From Stappia indica (GTDB lineage: Bacteria > Pseudomonadota > Alphaproteobacteria > Rhizobiales > Stappiaceae): a DNA stretch of 64,000 nucleotides. The notes under the pieces were generated by a model. The model was not told the DNA's origin. It saw only the letters and a program-made list of their open reading frames with translations, and searched no databases. Position numbers and translations under genes: made by a program. Each line of letters begins with the position of its first letter. The first letter of the stretch is position 1. Shown here piece by piece: positions 20,995 through 28,557 of the stretch. Location of the stretch: contig NZ_JAIVMG010000016.1 in assembly GCF_020177335.1 (NCBI RefSeq), forward strand, positions 1 to 64,000, written 5' to 3'.

Positions 20995-21708
20995 TCAATC
21001 GGGCGGTGCGACCTGAACGGTTGGGCCGAACCGCTCCTCGAAGGTGCGTTTCAGCACCAGATCGACATCGGCCAGGGTCACCGGCAGGCCGAGATCGACC
21101 AGGCTGGTCACCCCATGCTGGGTCACGCCGCAGGGCACGATCCCGGAAAAATGCTCAAGGTCCGGCTCGACGTTGAGCGACATGCCGTGAAAGCTCACCC
21201 ATTTGCGCATGCGAATGCCGATGGCGGCGATCTTGTCTTCCCGGTCAATCCCCTTGTCGGGACGGCGCACCCAGACGCCGACCCGGTCCTCGCGCCGCTC
21301 GCCGCGCACATGATGCTCCCACAGGGCGCCGATCAGCCAGTCTTCGAGACTGGCGACAAAGGCGCGCACGTCCGGCCGGCGTCGCTTCAGATCGAGCATG
21401 ACATAGACGACCCGCTGCCCGGGACCATGATAGGTGTACTGGCCACCGCGCCCCGCCTTGAACACGGGGAACCGGTCCGGGGTGAGAAGGTCTTCGATCC
21501 GGGCGCTGGTGCCGGCGGTGTAAAGCGGGGGATGTTCCAGCAGCCAGACGAGTTCGGCGGCCCGGCCCTCCGAAATCGCCGCGACGCGCTCTTCCATCTT
21601 TTGCAGCGCCACGTCATAGGCGACGGGCTGGTCACTGACGGCCCATTCCACGGGCGGAGCACCGGCATCGGCCTGAAACGCGAGGGGAAGATCCGCGCGG
21701 TCTGTCAT
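20995..21708 (-). CDS. lipB: Octanoyl-ACP:protein octanoyltransferase
   Basis: Transfers octanoate from acyl-carrier protein to lipoyl domains, the first step of lipoate synthesis. The 237 residues include the [20 protein letters not shown] signature (about 87-106), the catalytic lysine region DKIAAIGIR and the catalytic cysteine in [15 protein letters not shown]. Divergent from the FliN-like gene, with which it shares a 137-bp spacer containing CtrA-like boxes. Confidence 0.95.
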   Translation of the reverse strand: MTDRADLPLAFQADAGAPPVEWAVSDQPVAYDVALQKMEERVAAISEGRAAELVWLLEHPPLYTAGTSARIEDLLTPDRFPVFKAGRGGQYTYHGPGQRVVYVMLDLKRRRPDVRAFVASLEDWLIGALWEHHVRGERREDRVGVWVRRPDKGIDREDKIAAIGIRMRKWVSFHGMSLNVEPDLEHFSGIVPCGVTQHGVTSLVDLGLPVTLADVDLVLKRTFEERFGPTVQVAPPD

Positions 21709-21720
21709 TTTGCAAATCCG

Positions 21721-21736
21721 TTAGCGCTTTGTTAAC
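21721..21736 (+). promoter_or_regulatory. CtrA-like box in the lipB/FliN-like spacer
   Basis: TTAG-N7-TTAAC at 21721-21736 differs by one base from the CtrA consensus TTAA-N7-TTAAC. It lies 110 nt upstream of the FliN-like start and just upstream of lipB. CtrA control of motility genes is established in alphaproteobacteria; its use here is inferred. Confidence 0.4.
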
Positions 21737-21810
21737 CATGCGCCGGCGATGCTTTTCGCAGGATCCGGCGCGGTGTGCCTTGGCGCCCGTATAGACCGGA
21801 ACGTGGCAGC

Positions 21811-21826
21811 TTGCCATCTTCTTAAC
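21811..21826 (+). promoter_or_regulatory. Second, weaker CtrA-like box
   Basis: TTGC-N7-TTAAC at 21811-21826: the right half is perfect, the left half matches only its first two bases. It lies 20 nt before the FliN-like start. Tandem placement with the box at 21721 is what makes it worth listing. Confidence 0.25.
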
Positions 21827-21845
21827 GCCGACCTTGGGTGGATGC

Positions 21846-22112
21846 ATGGGTGTTTTCGACAATATCGCCGTCGATATTTCGGTGGTTCTCGGCACGGCCG
21901 AAATGCCGATCCATCAGCTTCTGCGCATGGGGCGCGGCGCGGTCATCGAACTGACCTCGCGCGAGGACGATGACGTCAAGATCCTGGCCAACAACATTCC
22001 GATTGCCCGCGGGCAGGTGGTGCTGCAGGGCGAGCGGGTCGGTGTGTCGGTGACGGAAATCCTGATCCGCCCGCCCGAGGCCCGGCCCGTGCGGCACGAT
22101 GGGCCGGTGTGA
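21846..22112 (+). CDS. FliN/SpoA-domain protein, stand-alone
   Basis: An 88-residue protein consisting almost only of a FliN-type SpoA domain, which in flagellar C-rings forms the CheY-binding switch complex. Diagnostic stretches are ISVVLGTAEMPIHQLLRMG, GAVIELTSREDDDVKILAN and PIARGQVVLQGERVGVSVTE. ATG 21846 is chosen; a TTG at 21834 in the same frame has no better ribosome site. Typical rhizobial FliN is longer, with an N-terminal extension missing here, and no flagellar gene is nearby. It could be the true FliN at a detached locus or a paralogue with another role. Confidence 0.85.
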   Translation: MGVFDNIAVDISVVLGTAEMPIHQLLRMGRGAVIELTSREDDDVKILANNIPIARGQVVLQGERVGVSVTEILIRPPEARPVRHDGPV

Positions 22113-22176
22113 TCCGGCAAATCTCTCCTCGATGAACAGAATTCTCCGTTGCCTGTGTATATCTCGATGCAAATCG

Positions 22177-22205
22177 CTTGCGCCGCAAAAACCGATTTGC
22201 TAGAC
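22177..22205 (+). promoter_or_regulatory. Probable sigma-70 promoter of tRNA-Leu
   Basis: CTTGCG (22177-22182), 17-nt spacer, CTAGAC (22200-22205), close to the rhizobial housekeeping pattern CTTGAC-N17-CTATAT, ending 39 nt before the mature tRNA. Inferred from pattern and position. Confidence 0.5.
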
Positions 22206-22244
22206 GATGGCACCGCCGCGCTGAAGGGCGCGGAGACACGATAT

Positions 22245-22331
22245 GCGGTCGTGGCGGAATTGGTAGACGCGCAGCGTTGAGGTCGCTGTGGGGTAAAACC
22301 CGTGGAAGTTCGAGTCTTCTCGACCGCACCA
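22245..22331 (+). tRNA. tRNA-Leu (anticodon GAG)
   Basis: An 87-nt class II tRNA with encoded CCA. Acceptor stem GCGGTCG (22245-22251) pairs with CGACCGC (22321-22327), discriminator A, CCA at 22329-22331. The anticodon stem CAGCG/CGCTG encloses loop TTGAGGT with anticodon GAG at 22279-22281, reading CUC/CUU leucine codons. The long variable arm TGGGGTAAAACCCGT and the T arm GTTCGAGTC are clear. Confidence 0.96.
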
Positions 22332-22342
22332 TATCGAACAAG

Positions 22343-22368
22343 AAGCCTGGCTCTGCCGGGCTTTTTTG
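22343..22368 (+). terminator. Rho-independent terminator after tRNA-Leu
   Basis: AAGCCTGGC (22343-22351) pairs with GCCGGGCTT (22355-22363, one T-G pair) around a TCT loop, followed by a T run. It starts 11 nt after the tRNA 3' end. Confidence 0.92.
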
Positions 22369-22470
22369 TTGCCTGCAGCCTGCTCCGGCCGATGTGGAGA
22401 CGGAGCGAAGCGAATGAGATTTCCGTTGTCCGCAAGGTGACGCGGCGCTAGATCTCATGCAGTGTCGTCG

Positions 22471-22491
22471 TTGCGGCCCAAGGGGCCGCAA
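22471..22491. repeat. Perfect 9-bp inverted repeat upstream of mgtE
   Basis: TTGCGGCCC and GGGCCGCAA flank a 3-nt AAG centre. No T run follows, so it is not an obvious terminator. It lies 130 nt before mgtE in the otherwise featureless 22369-22620 spacer and could be an mRNA leader hairpin or an operator. No known magnesium riboswitch fold was recognised. Confidence 0.6.
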
Positions 22492-22620
22492 GAACATCCA
22501 ACGAATTGAAGCCGATTATCTTTTCTGCGCAGAATTGGAGCATGCCGCACCCGAGGCGCTGACCTGGCGGGCTGCGGTGGTGACGGCGCGGATCGGATCG
22601 GTGTCGAGCAGGAGGGGATC

Positions 22621-24036
22621 GTGACCGAAGCCGAACGCATCGACAGCCCCGACACCGACGATCAGGTGCCCACCGTTCGCGACGAGGAAGGCCGCCTTTC
22701 CGGCGAATTCCTCGATCTGGTCGAAACGGCGATTGCCAATACCGATGCCCCCCAGCTGAAGGAACTGGTCGGCGATCTGCACGAGGCGGATGTCGGCGAT
22801 CTGATCGAGACCCTCGATGCGGATGAGCGCGGGCCGTTCGTCCAGTTGCTCGGTGAGGACTTCGATTTCGCCGCCCTGACCGAGCTGGACGAGTCGGTTC
22901 GCCTGAAGCTCCTTGAGGAACTTCCCGCCGAAACGCTGGCCGAGGGTATCGGCGAGCTGGAGTCCGATGACGCGGTCTACATCCTTGAGGATCTGGACGC
23001 GGAGAATCAGGCGGCGATTCTCGAACAGCTCCCTTATTCCGACCGGGTTCAGCTGCAGCGCTCGCTCGACTATCCGGAGGAATCCGCCGGCCGGTTGATG
23101 CAGACCGACTTCATCGCGGTGCCCCCGTTCTGGAGCGTCGGCCAGACCATCGACTACATGCGCGAGGCAGAGGAGCTGCCCGACACCTTCCACGAGATCT
23201 TCGTCGTGGATCCGGGGTTCCGGTTGCTGGGCTCGGTGCCGCTCGACAAGATCTTGCGCACGAAGCGCGCGACCAAGATCTCCGAGATCATGGACGAGGA
23301 CGCCCAGCCGTTCGAGGCGACGGAAGACCGGGAGGAGGTCGCCCGCAGCTTCGAGCGCTATAACATGGTGTCCGCCGCGGTGGTCGACGATGCCGGGCGG
23401 CTCGTGGGCATGCTGATGGTCGATGACATCGTCGACGTCATCCAGGAGGAGGCGGAGGAGGACCTGCGTGCGCTCGCCGGTCTGGGCGATGAGGAAATCT
23501 CCGACGATTTCATCGTGACCGCCCGCTCCCGGTTTACCTGGCTGGTGGTCAATCTGGGCACCGCCATTCTCGCCTCGCTGGTGATTTCCCTGTTCGAGGG
23601 CACGATCGAGGCGATGGTGGCGCTTGCGGTGCTGATGCCGATCGTTGCCTCGATGGGCGGCAATGCCGGCACCCAGACCATGACGGTGGCCGTGCGAGCG
23701 CTGGCGACCCAGGAGCTGGACGCGCGCAATCTGTGGCGGGTGCTGCGCCGTGAGGTGCTGGTCTCGCTGCTCAACGGCTTCGGTCTGGCGGTGCTGATCG
23801 GCATCGCTTCGGCGATGTGGTTCTCGAACACGGCGCTGGGTGCGGTGATCGGCGTGGCCATCGTCATCAACATGATTTTCGCCGGCCTGTCCGGCCTGAT
23901 GATTCCCGTGGTGCTGGAGAAGGTGAAGGTCGATCCGGCGATTGCCTCCAGCGTCTTCGTGACGACGGTGACCGATGTGATCGGCTTTTTCGCGTTCCTG
24001 GGGATCGCCGCCCTGTGGTTCAATCTGCCACTATAG
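22621..24036 (+). CDS. mgtE: Magnesium transporter MgtE
   Basis: Homodimeric Mg2+ channel gated by its cytosolic domains. Start is GTG 22621 with GGAGG at 22611-22615. The N-terminal helical domain (about residues 40-140, EELPAETLAEGIGELESDDA) is followed by two CBS domains (about 145-270) and five membrane helices (about 300-471). The pore signature MPIVASMGGNAGTQTMTVAV and the later GLSGLMIPVVLEKVKVDPA are present. At 471 residues it is complete. Confidence 0.96.
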   Translation: MTEAERIDSPDTDDQVPTVRDEEGRLSGEFLDLVETAIANTDAPQLKELVGDLHEADVGDLIETLDADERGPFVQLLGEDFDFAALTELDESVRLKLLEELPAETLAEGIGELESDDAVYILEDLDAENQAAILEQLPYSDRVQLQRSLDYPEESAGRLMQTDFIAVPPFWSVGQTIDYMREAEELPDTFHEIFVVDPGFRLLGSVPLDKILRTKRATKISEIMDEDAQPFEATEDREEVARSFERYNMVSAAVVDDAGRLVGMLMVDDIVDVIQEEAEEDLRALAGLGDEEISDDFIVTARSRFTWLVVNLGTAILASLVISLFEGTIEAMVALAVLMPIVASMGGNAGTQTMTVAVRALATQELDARNLWRVLRREVLVSLLNGFGLAVLIGIASAMWFSNTALGAVIGVAIVINMIFAGLSGLMIPVVLEKVKVDPAIASSVFVTTVTDVIGFFAFLGIAALWFNLPL

Positions 24037-24069
24037 GGCAGGCATTGGTCCAGCTTGGCGGAGACGATC

Positions 24070-24495
24070 ATGACATCAGCGCCCCCCATTGGCGGCATTC
24101 TGGAAACCGCTGTCTATGTGGACGATCTCGAGCGCGCCCATGCGTTCTACGCCGGCACCCTGGGGCTGGAACGGATGGTCGCGGGCGAGCGGCTTTTCGC
24201 CTATCGGGCGGCGCCGGCGGAGACTTTGCTGGTATTCCTGCGCGGAGCGACGGCGGAGGATGTGGCGACGCCGGGCGGGATGGTGCCGGGGCATCACAGC
24301 GCCGGACCAAGTCACTTCGCCTTCAAGATCGCGGCGGCGGATGTGGCGCGCTGGCGGGCTTACTTGCGCGCCAAAGAGGTGGCGATCATCAGCGAGGTGC
24401 GATGGCCGGCAGGCGGCACCAGCCTCTATTTCCGCGATCCCGATGGCAATGTGCTGGAGTTGGCCTGCCCCGGGCTCTGGCCGAATTTCACCTGA
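24070..24495 (+). CDS. VOC (glyoxalase/bleomycin-resistance) family protein
   Basis: A 141-residue single VOC module. The N-terminal half has ILETAVYVDDLERAHAFYAG, the C-terminal half has HFAFKI and YFRDPDGNVLELACP with the usual metal-ligand Glu. ATG 24070 has GGAG 6 nt upstream; a TTG at 24055 in frame is less likely. The substrate cannot be told from sequence: members include dioxygenases, glyoxalases and resistance proteins. It begins 33 nt after mgtE. Confidence 0.85.
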   Translation: MTSAPPIGGILETAVYVDDLERAHAFYAGTLGLERMVAGERLFAYRAAPAETLLVFLRGATAEDVATPGGMVPGHHSAGPSHFAFKIAAADVARWRAYLRAKEVAIISEVRWPAGGTSLYFRDPDGNVLELACPGLWPNFT

Positions 24496-24546
24496 ACCGC
24501 GCCGGGCCGAATTGCGGGACGGGACAGCGCCCTTTATGAAGGACGC

Positions 24547-24927
24547 ATGAGCCATCTTCTCATTGTCGCCCTTGGCGGCGGGGCGGGCGCCGCCCTTCGT
24601 CATCTTGTCAATCTCGCCTCGCTGCGCTGGATCGGCCCCGGGGTGCCGGCGGGCACGCTGACGGTCAATATTCTCGGGTCCTTCCTGATGGGCGCGCTGA
24701 TCGGCTGGCTGGCCGCGAGAATCAGTGGCGGGTCGGAATTGCGGCTGTTGCTGGCGACCGGGTTTCTCGGCGGCTTCACCACCTTTTCGGCCTTTTCGCT
24801 GGAGGTGGTGCTGATGTGGGAGCGGGGGCAGGCGCTGCATGCACTGCTTTATGTGCTGGTGTCCGTGCTGGCCTCCGTGCTGGCGCTGGTCGCCGGTCTG
24901 TGGCTGACGCGCAGCGCCTTCGCCTGA
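24547..24927 (+). CDS. crcB: Fluoride ion exporter CrcB/Fluc
   Basis: Dual-topology fluoride channel of the inner membrane; 126 residues with four hydrophobic helices. Signatures are GGGAGAALRHLVN at the N-terminus, the pore Asn in GTLTVNILGSFLMG (about residues 36-49) and the phenylalanine box in TGFLGGFTTFSAFSLE (about 73-88). No fluoride riboswitch is recognisable in the 51 nt upstream. Confidence 0.95.
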   Translation: MSHLLIVALGGGAGAALRHLVNLASLRWIGPGVPAGTLTVNILGSFLMGALIGWLAARISGGSELRLLLATGFLGGFTTFSAFSLEVVLMWERGQALHALLYVLVSVLASVLALVAGLWLTRSAFA

Positions 24928-25022
24928 TTGCATGCGGGAGGGTATCCTGGCGCGCTTGCTCTTGCGGCCAAGCGGGACTAGGTAGTCAGCGCGCGCGGCG
25001 CCTCCACTCACTGGGAAAGCGA

Positions 25023-26033
25023 ATGTCCGGAATAGAACAGATAACGGTGACCGCCGACGAGGCGGGGATGCGCCTTGACCGGTGGTTCAAGTCCCACTTC
25101 CCGGGGCTCGGCTTCGGCCATCTGCAAAAGCTCTTGCGCACCGGGCAGGTGCGGGTCGACGGCAAGCGGGTGGACGCGGCAACGCGCATCGCCACCGGCC
25201 AGGTGGTGCGAATCCCGCCGATGCAGACCGACGCCCGGGTTTCCGCCCCCGACACGGCGAATGCCCGGCCGCGCCCGCGCAAGCTGAACGACAGCGACCG
25301 GCAGGCGGTCGAGGCGATGGTGCTGTACGAGGACCGCGAGGTGATGGTGCTCAACAAGCCGGCCGGTCTCGCTGTGCAAGGGGGCTCGGGGCTGACCCGC
25401 CATCTCGACGGCATGCTGGAAGCGTTTCGCGATGCCAAGGGGGAAAAGCCCCGGCTGGTGCACCGGCTCGACCGGGAAACCTCCGGCATTCTGCTTCTGG
25501 CCAAGACGCGCAAGGCGGCGCAGAGCCTGACCAAGTCGTTCCGCGCTCGCCAGACCCGCAAGATCTACTGGGCAATGGTCGCCGGCGTGCCGAAGCCGCG
25601 CCAGGGGCGGATCTCCACCTATCTGGCCCGGGACGAGGAAAACGAGCGGATGCGCGTTGCCCGCCACGGCGAGGAGGATGCGCAGCATTCCGTCTCGCTC
25701 TATTCGGTGGTGGAAAACGCCGGGCCGAAGGTCTCCTGGGTGTCGCTGCGGCCGATCACCGGGCGGACCCATCAGTTGCGCGCCCATATGGCGCATATCG
25801 GTCACCCGATCCTGGGCGACCCGAGGTATTTCAACATCGAGAACTGGGAAGCGCCGGGCGGGGTGCAGAACAAGCTGCACCTGCATGCCCGCCGCATCGT
25901 CATCCCGCATCCGTCCGGCCGGGGCTCGCTGGATGTGTCGGCGCCGTTGCCGGCGCATATGCAGCAGACCTGGAACCTGCTCGGATTCGATGCCGCCCAG
26001 TATGACCCCGAGACCAACGATCCGGAGGATTGA
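25023..26033 (+). CDS. rluC: Pseudouridine synthase RluC-type
   Basis: Converts uridines of 23S rRNA to pseudouridine (955/2504/2580 in E. coli). An N-terminal S4-like RNA-binding domain (LDRWFKSHFPGLGFGHLQKL, about 17-36) precedes the catalytic domain with HRLDRETSGILLLAKT, containing the catalytic Asp at about residue 154, and ITGRTHQLRAHMAHIGHPI. ATG 25023 is the start consistent with family length (336). The stop is followed within 3 nt by the HAD gene; GGAGG inside its last codons serves as that gene's ribosome site. Confidence 0.93.
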   Translation: MSGIEQITVTADEAGMRLDRWFKSHFPGLGFGHLQKLLRTGQVRVDGKRVDAATRIATGQVVRIPPMQTDARVSAPDTANARPRPRKLNDSDRQAVEAMVLYEDREVMVLNKPAGLAVQGGSGLTRHLDGMLEAFRDAKGEKPRLVHRLDRETSGILLLAKTRKAAQSLTKSFRARQTRKIYWAMVAGVPKPRQGRISTYLARDEENERMRVARHGEEDAQHSVSLYSVVENAGPKVSWVSLRPITGRTHQLRAHMAHIGHPILGDPRYFNIENWEAPGGVQNKLHLHARRIVIPHPSGRGSLDVSAPLPAHMQQTWNLLGFDAAQYDPETNDPED

Positions 26034-26036
26034 GCC

Positions 26037-26717
26037 CTGTATCTGGTGATTTTCGACTGCGACGGCACGCTGATCGACAGTCAGGAAACGATCGTCCACG
26101 GCCTCAAGGTGGGGTTCGAGACGGTCGGTCTTGAGCCCCCCGACCGGAGCCGCGCGCTGTCGATTGTCGGCCTGTCGCTGGATATTGCGTTCCAGCACCT
26201 TCTGGAGCCGCAGTACCATCATCTGGTGCCGCAGATGGCCGATGCCTATCGCCAGTCCCAGTTGGCGCGGCGGGCGGCCGGGCTCGATCACGATCCGCTC
26301 TATCCCGGCGCGATGGCGGCGCTCGATGCGCTGGGCGCGCGTCCCGACGTGCTGCTCGGCATTGCCACCGGCAAGGCCATGCGCGGCGTCGTGCACATGC
26401 AGGAGATGCATGGGCTCCAGGGACGCTTTGTGACGATCCAGACCGCCGACCGGGCGCCGTCGAAGCCGAACCCGGGGATGATCCTGCAGGCGATGGACGA
26501 GACCGGCGTTGCGCCGGAGCGCACGGTGATGATCGGCGACACCTCCTACGACATGGAAATGGCCAGGAACGCCGGCGTTGGTGCCATTGCCGTCACCTGG
26601 GGGTATCATGACCGGGCGCAGCTTGAGGCGGGCGGCGCCGATGTGCTGATCGACCGGTTCGACCAGCTCGAACAGGTGGTCGCGGACAGGTTTTGCTGGG
26701 ACAGGGATCTGGTGTGA
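26037..26717 (+). CDS. HAD-IA family phosphatase (phosphoglycolate phosphatase-like)
   Basis: Soluble HAD hydrolase with motif I DCDGTLIDS near the N-terminus, motif II ATGK, motif III Lys in PSKPNPGMIL and motif IV IGDTSYDMEMA; a helical cap lies between I and II. The usual N-terminus is M(x)LVIFDCDGT, which fits CTG 26037 read as Met-Tyr-Leu-Val-Ile-Phe-Asp, 8 nt after GGAGG (26024-26028). The only conventional start, GTG 26046, has poor spacing (17 nt) and trims the first beta-strand. No ATG is available. Substrate is unknown; rhizobial relatives are called phosphoglycolate phosphatase-like. Confidence 0.85.
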   Translation: MYLVIFDCDGTLIDSQETIVHGLKVGFETVGLEPPDRSRALSIVGLSLDIAFQHLLEPQYHHLVPQMADAYRQSQLARRAAGLDHDPLYPGAMAALDALGARPDVLLGIATGKAMRGVVHMQEMHGLQGRFVTIQTADRAPSKPNPGMILQAMDETGVAPERTVMIGDTSYDMEMARNAGVGAIAVTWGYHDRAQLEAGGADVLIDRFDQLEQVVADRFCWDRDLV

Positions 26718-27502
26718 TGCGCGAATTGTTGTCGGATCTGGAAGCGGACGGGCCGATCGACCCGGTGGAGCGGGCCAAGGTGCTGTCGCGCCGCACGCTG
26801 CCGAAGCGCTTCTACAAGGAGGTCAGCGTCGGCGCGGCGGAGGAGGGCGGCCATCTGGTTCTGCTCGATGGGCGTCCGGTCAAGACCGCCGGGCGGAAGA
26901 CCCTGACCGTGCCGCAACTGGCCCTGGCCGAGGCCGTGGCCGGGGAATGGGCGGCGCAGGAGACCTTGATCGATCCGATGACCATGCCGCTGACGCGCAT
27001 TGCCAATGTGGCGATCGACGCGGTGGCGCTGCGCCTTGGCGAGGTCGCCGACGATGTGGCCGCCTACGCGGGCAACGATCTTCTGTGCTATCGCGCCGAC
27101 ACGCCGCAGAGCCTGGTGAGCCGGCAGGAGACCGCCTGGCGGCCGGTGCTGGATTGGGCCGAAAGCCGGTTTTCCGGCCGCTTCGTGCTGGCGGAGGGCA
27201 TCATGCCGGTGCGCCAGGATCCGGTGCTGATCGGGCGGGTTCGCGAAAGTCTTGAGGGCATGGCGGCGCTGCGTCTCGCCGCGCTGCATGTGGCAACCAC
27301 GCTGACCGGCTCCGGCCTGCTGGCGCTGGCGCTGGAAGACGGTCTCTTGCCTGCCGAGGCGGTGTGGGCCGCGGCCCATGTGGACGAGGACTGGAATGTC
27401 GAGCAATGGGGCGGCGATGCGGAGGCAGAAAAGGTCCGCGCCCTGTGCAAGCGCGATTTCGATGCGGCGGCCTTGATCCTGGCGGAAACGGCAAGGGGCT
27501 GA
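26717..27502 (+). CDS. ATP12-family F1-ATPase assembly chaperone
   Basis: Homologue of mitochondrial Atp12p, which binds F1 alpha subunit during ATP-synthase assembly. The start ATG 26717 shares its A with the TGA of the HAD gene. Family features are KRFYKEVSVG, LLDGRPVKTAGRKTLTVP (about residues 48-65), LAEAVAGEWAAQ, PLTRIANVAID and LLCYRA; length 261 is normal. The rluC-HAD-ATP12 order with coupled starts is common in Hyphomicrobiales. Confidence 0.93.
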   Translation: MRELLSDLEADGPIDPVERAKVLSRRTLPKRFYKEVSVGAAEEGGHLVLLDGRPVKTAGRKTLTVPQLALAEAVAGEWAAQETLIDPMTMPLTRIANVAIDAVALRLGEVADDVAAYAGNDLLCYRADTPQSLVSRQETAWRPVLDWAESRFSGRFVLAEGIMPVRQDPVLIGRVRESLEGMAALRLAALHVATTLTGSGLLALALEDGLLPAEAVWAAAHVDEDWNVEQWGGDAEAEKVRALCKRDFDAAALILAETARG

Positions 27503-27517
27503 CGCCCTGGGTGTAAT

Positions 27518-27669
27518 GGCAAGGCCCTCTGTCTCTCAAGGGGGAGGGCGTCATTCCGGGCAAGCCTCAAGCGCGACCCGGGATCGGAGAGCTGAAAGAC
27601 GAGCGTTTTCAGAGGACTGGAACCGAGAGGCCTTGCCTCGCCGATCCCGGCGCGGGGGCCGGGACGACG
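27518..27669. repeat. Composite intergenic inverted-repeat element
   Basis: The 186-bp convergent spacer is filled with paired arms: GGCAAGGCC (27518-27526) with GGCCTTGCC (27629-27637), CCGGGATCGG (27578-27587) with CCGATCCCGG (27641-27650), CTGAAA (27592-27597) with TTTCAG (27607-27612), and an imperfect pair CGTCATTCCGGGC (27549-27561) with GCCGGGACGACG (27658-27669). The arms interleave, so alternative folds exclude each other. It resembles the palindromic intergenic repeats common in rhizobial genomes and may act as a two-way terminator. No second copy was noticed in the window. Confidence 0.7.
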
Positions 27670-27688
27670 CAGGAGGCGGCTTCGGGCT

Positions 27689-28420
27689 TCAGATCTCGAA
27701 ATCGGGAATCTCGGCGACCGCGTCGCGCAGCTTTTCCGACCACATGCGCGACATGTCGGCGAAATAGGCGTCGTCCTCGGCGATCCGCGCCTGCCGGTGC
27801 GCGGAAAAGCTGTCGCTGTTGTAGAGCAGCATGTCAATCGGCATGCCCACCGACAGGTTTGAGCGCAGGGTGGAGTTGAAGGACAGCAGCACCAGCTTGG
27901 CCGCCTGGCCAAGGCGCATGTCCGACTGGGTCACCCGGTCGAGGATCGGCTTGCCGTATTTGTGCTCGCCGATCTGCAGGAAGGGCGTGTCCTTCGAGGC
28001 TTCGATGAAGTTGCCGGCGGAATAGATCTGGAACAGGCGCGGCTCCTCGCCCCGGATCTGCCCGCCCAGCAGCAGGGTGACGGCGAAACTCTCCGAATTG
28101 GCCGCCAGTGCATCGCCGTCGATGGCGCGGACATCGCGCACCACGCTGCCGACAAGGCGGGCGGCCTGGAACATGGTGTCGACCGAATGGAGCGACGGGT
28201 TGCTGTTGTCGGTGGCCTCCAGCCGCTCCGACAACAGGCTGACCACCGATTGGGTCACCGCCAGATTGCCGGCGGACATCAGGCACAGCACCCGATCACC
28301 CGGCTTTTCCCAGACATGCAGCTTCTTGAAGGTGGCGATGTTGTCGAGCCCCGCGTTGGTGCGGGTGTCGGCGGCCATGACAAGACCGCGGTCCAGTTTC
28401 AGGCCAACGCAATAGGTCAT
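27689..28420 (-). CDS. Anbu, proteasome-like peptidase (ancestral beta-subunit)
   Basis: Self-compartmentalising Ntn-hydrolase related to HslV and proteasome beta subunits. The start at 28420 gives 243 residues, MTYCVGLKLDRGLVMAADTR; after Met removal the new N-terminal Thr1 is the nucleophile, with Asp17 (AAD) and Lys32 (FKK) at the expected catalytic positions. The open frame continues upstream but without similarity. It is the last gene of a minus-strand cluster with transglutaminase, alpha-E and ATP-grasp genes, the association known for Anbu. Peptidase activity and natural substrate are unsettled; no unfoldase is encoded nearby. Confidence 0.93.
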   Translation of the reverse strand: MTYCVGLKLDRGLVMAADTRTNAGLDNIATFKKLHVWEKPGDRVLCLMSAGNLAVTQSVVSLLSERLEATDNSNPSLHSVDTMFQAARLVGSVVRDVRAIDGDALAANSESFAVTLLLGGQIRGEEPRLFQIYSAGNFIEASKDTPFLQIGEHKYGKPILDRVTQSDMRLGQAAKLVLLSFNSTLRSNLSVGMPIDMLLYNSDSFSAHRQARIAEDDAYFADMSRMWSEKLRDAVAEIPDFEI

Positions 28421-28516
28421 CGGGGGCAGTGTCTCCGGAGTGGAAAGGCGCGGGCGGCAAGCGGGCCGCCTGAGATCCCTTTTACGGCAAACCGGCGTTC
28501 GCGGATACGGGATCTT

Positions 28517-28553
28517 GGCGGTGCGGGCAAGGGGCGTGTGCCCTCGCACCGCC
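28517..28553 (-). repeat. Intercistronic hairpin between transglutaminase and Anbu genes
   Basis: GGCGGTGCG (28517-28525) and CGCACCGCC (28545-28553) are perfectly complementary; GGCA/TGCC extends the stem inside with a 2-nt bulge. It lies 5 nt after the transglutaminase stop in transcription order and has no T run, so mRNA stabilisation or differential expression of Anbu is more likely than termination. Confidence 0.65.
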
Positions 28554-28557
28554 ACGG

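Noticed and set aside
24496-24546. Fluoride riboswitch before crcB
   Set aside because: Only 51 nt are available and neither the conserved pseudoknot bases nor the expected stems could be matched.
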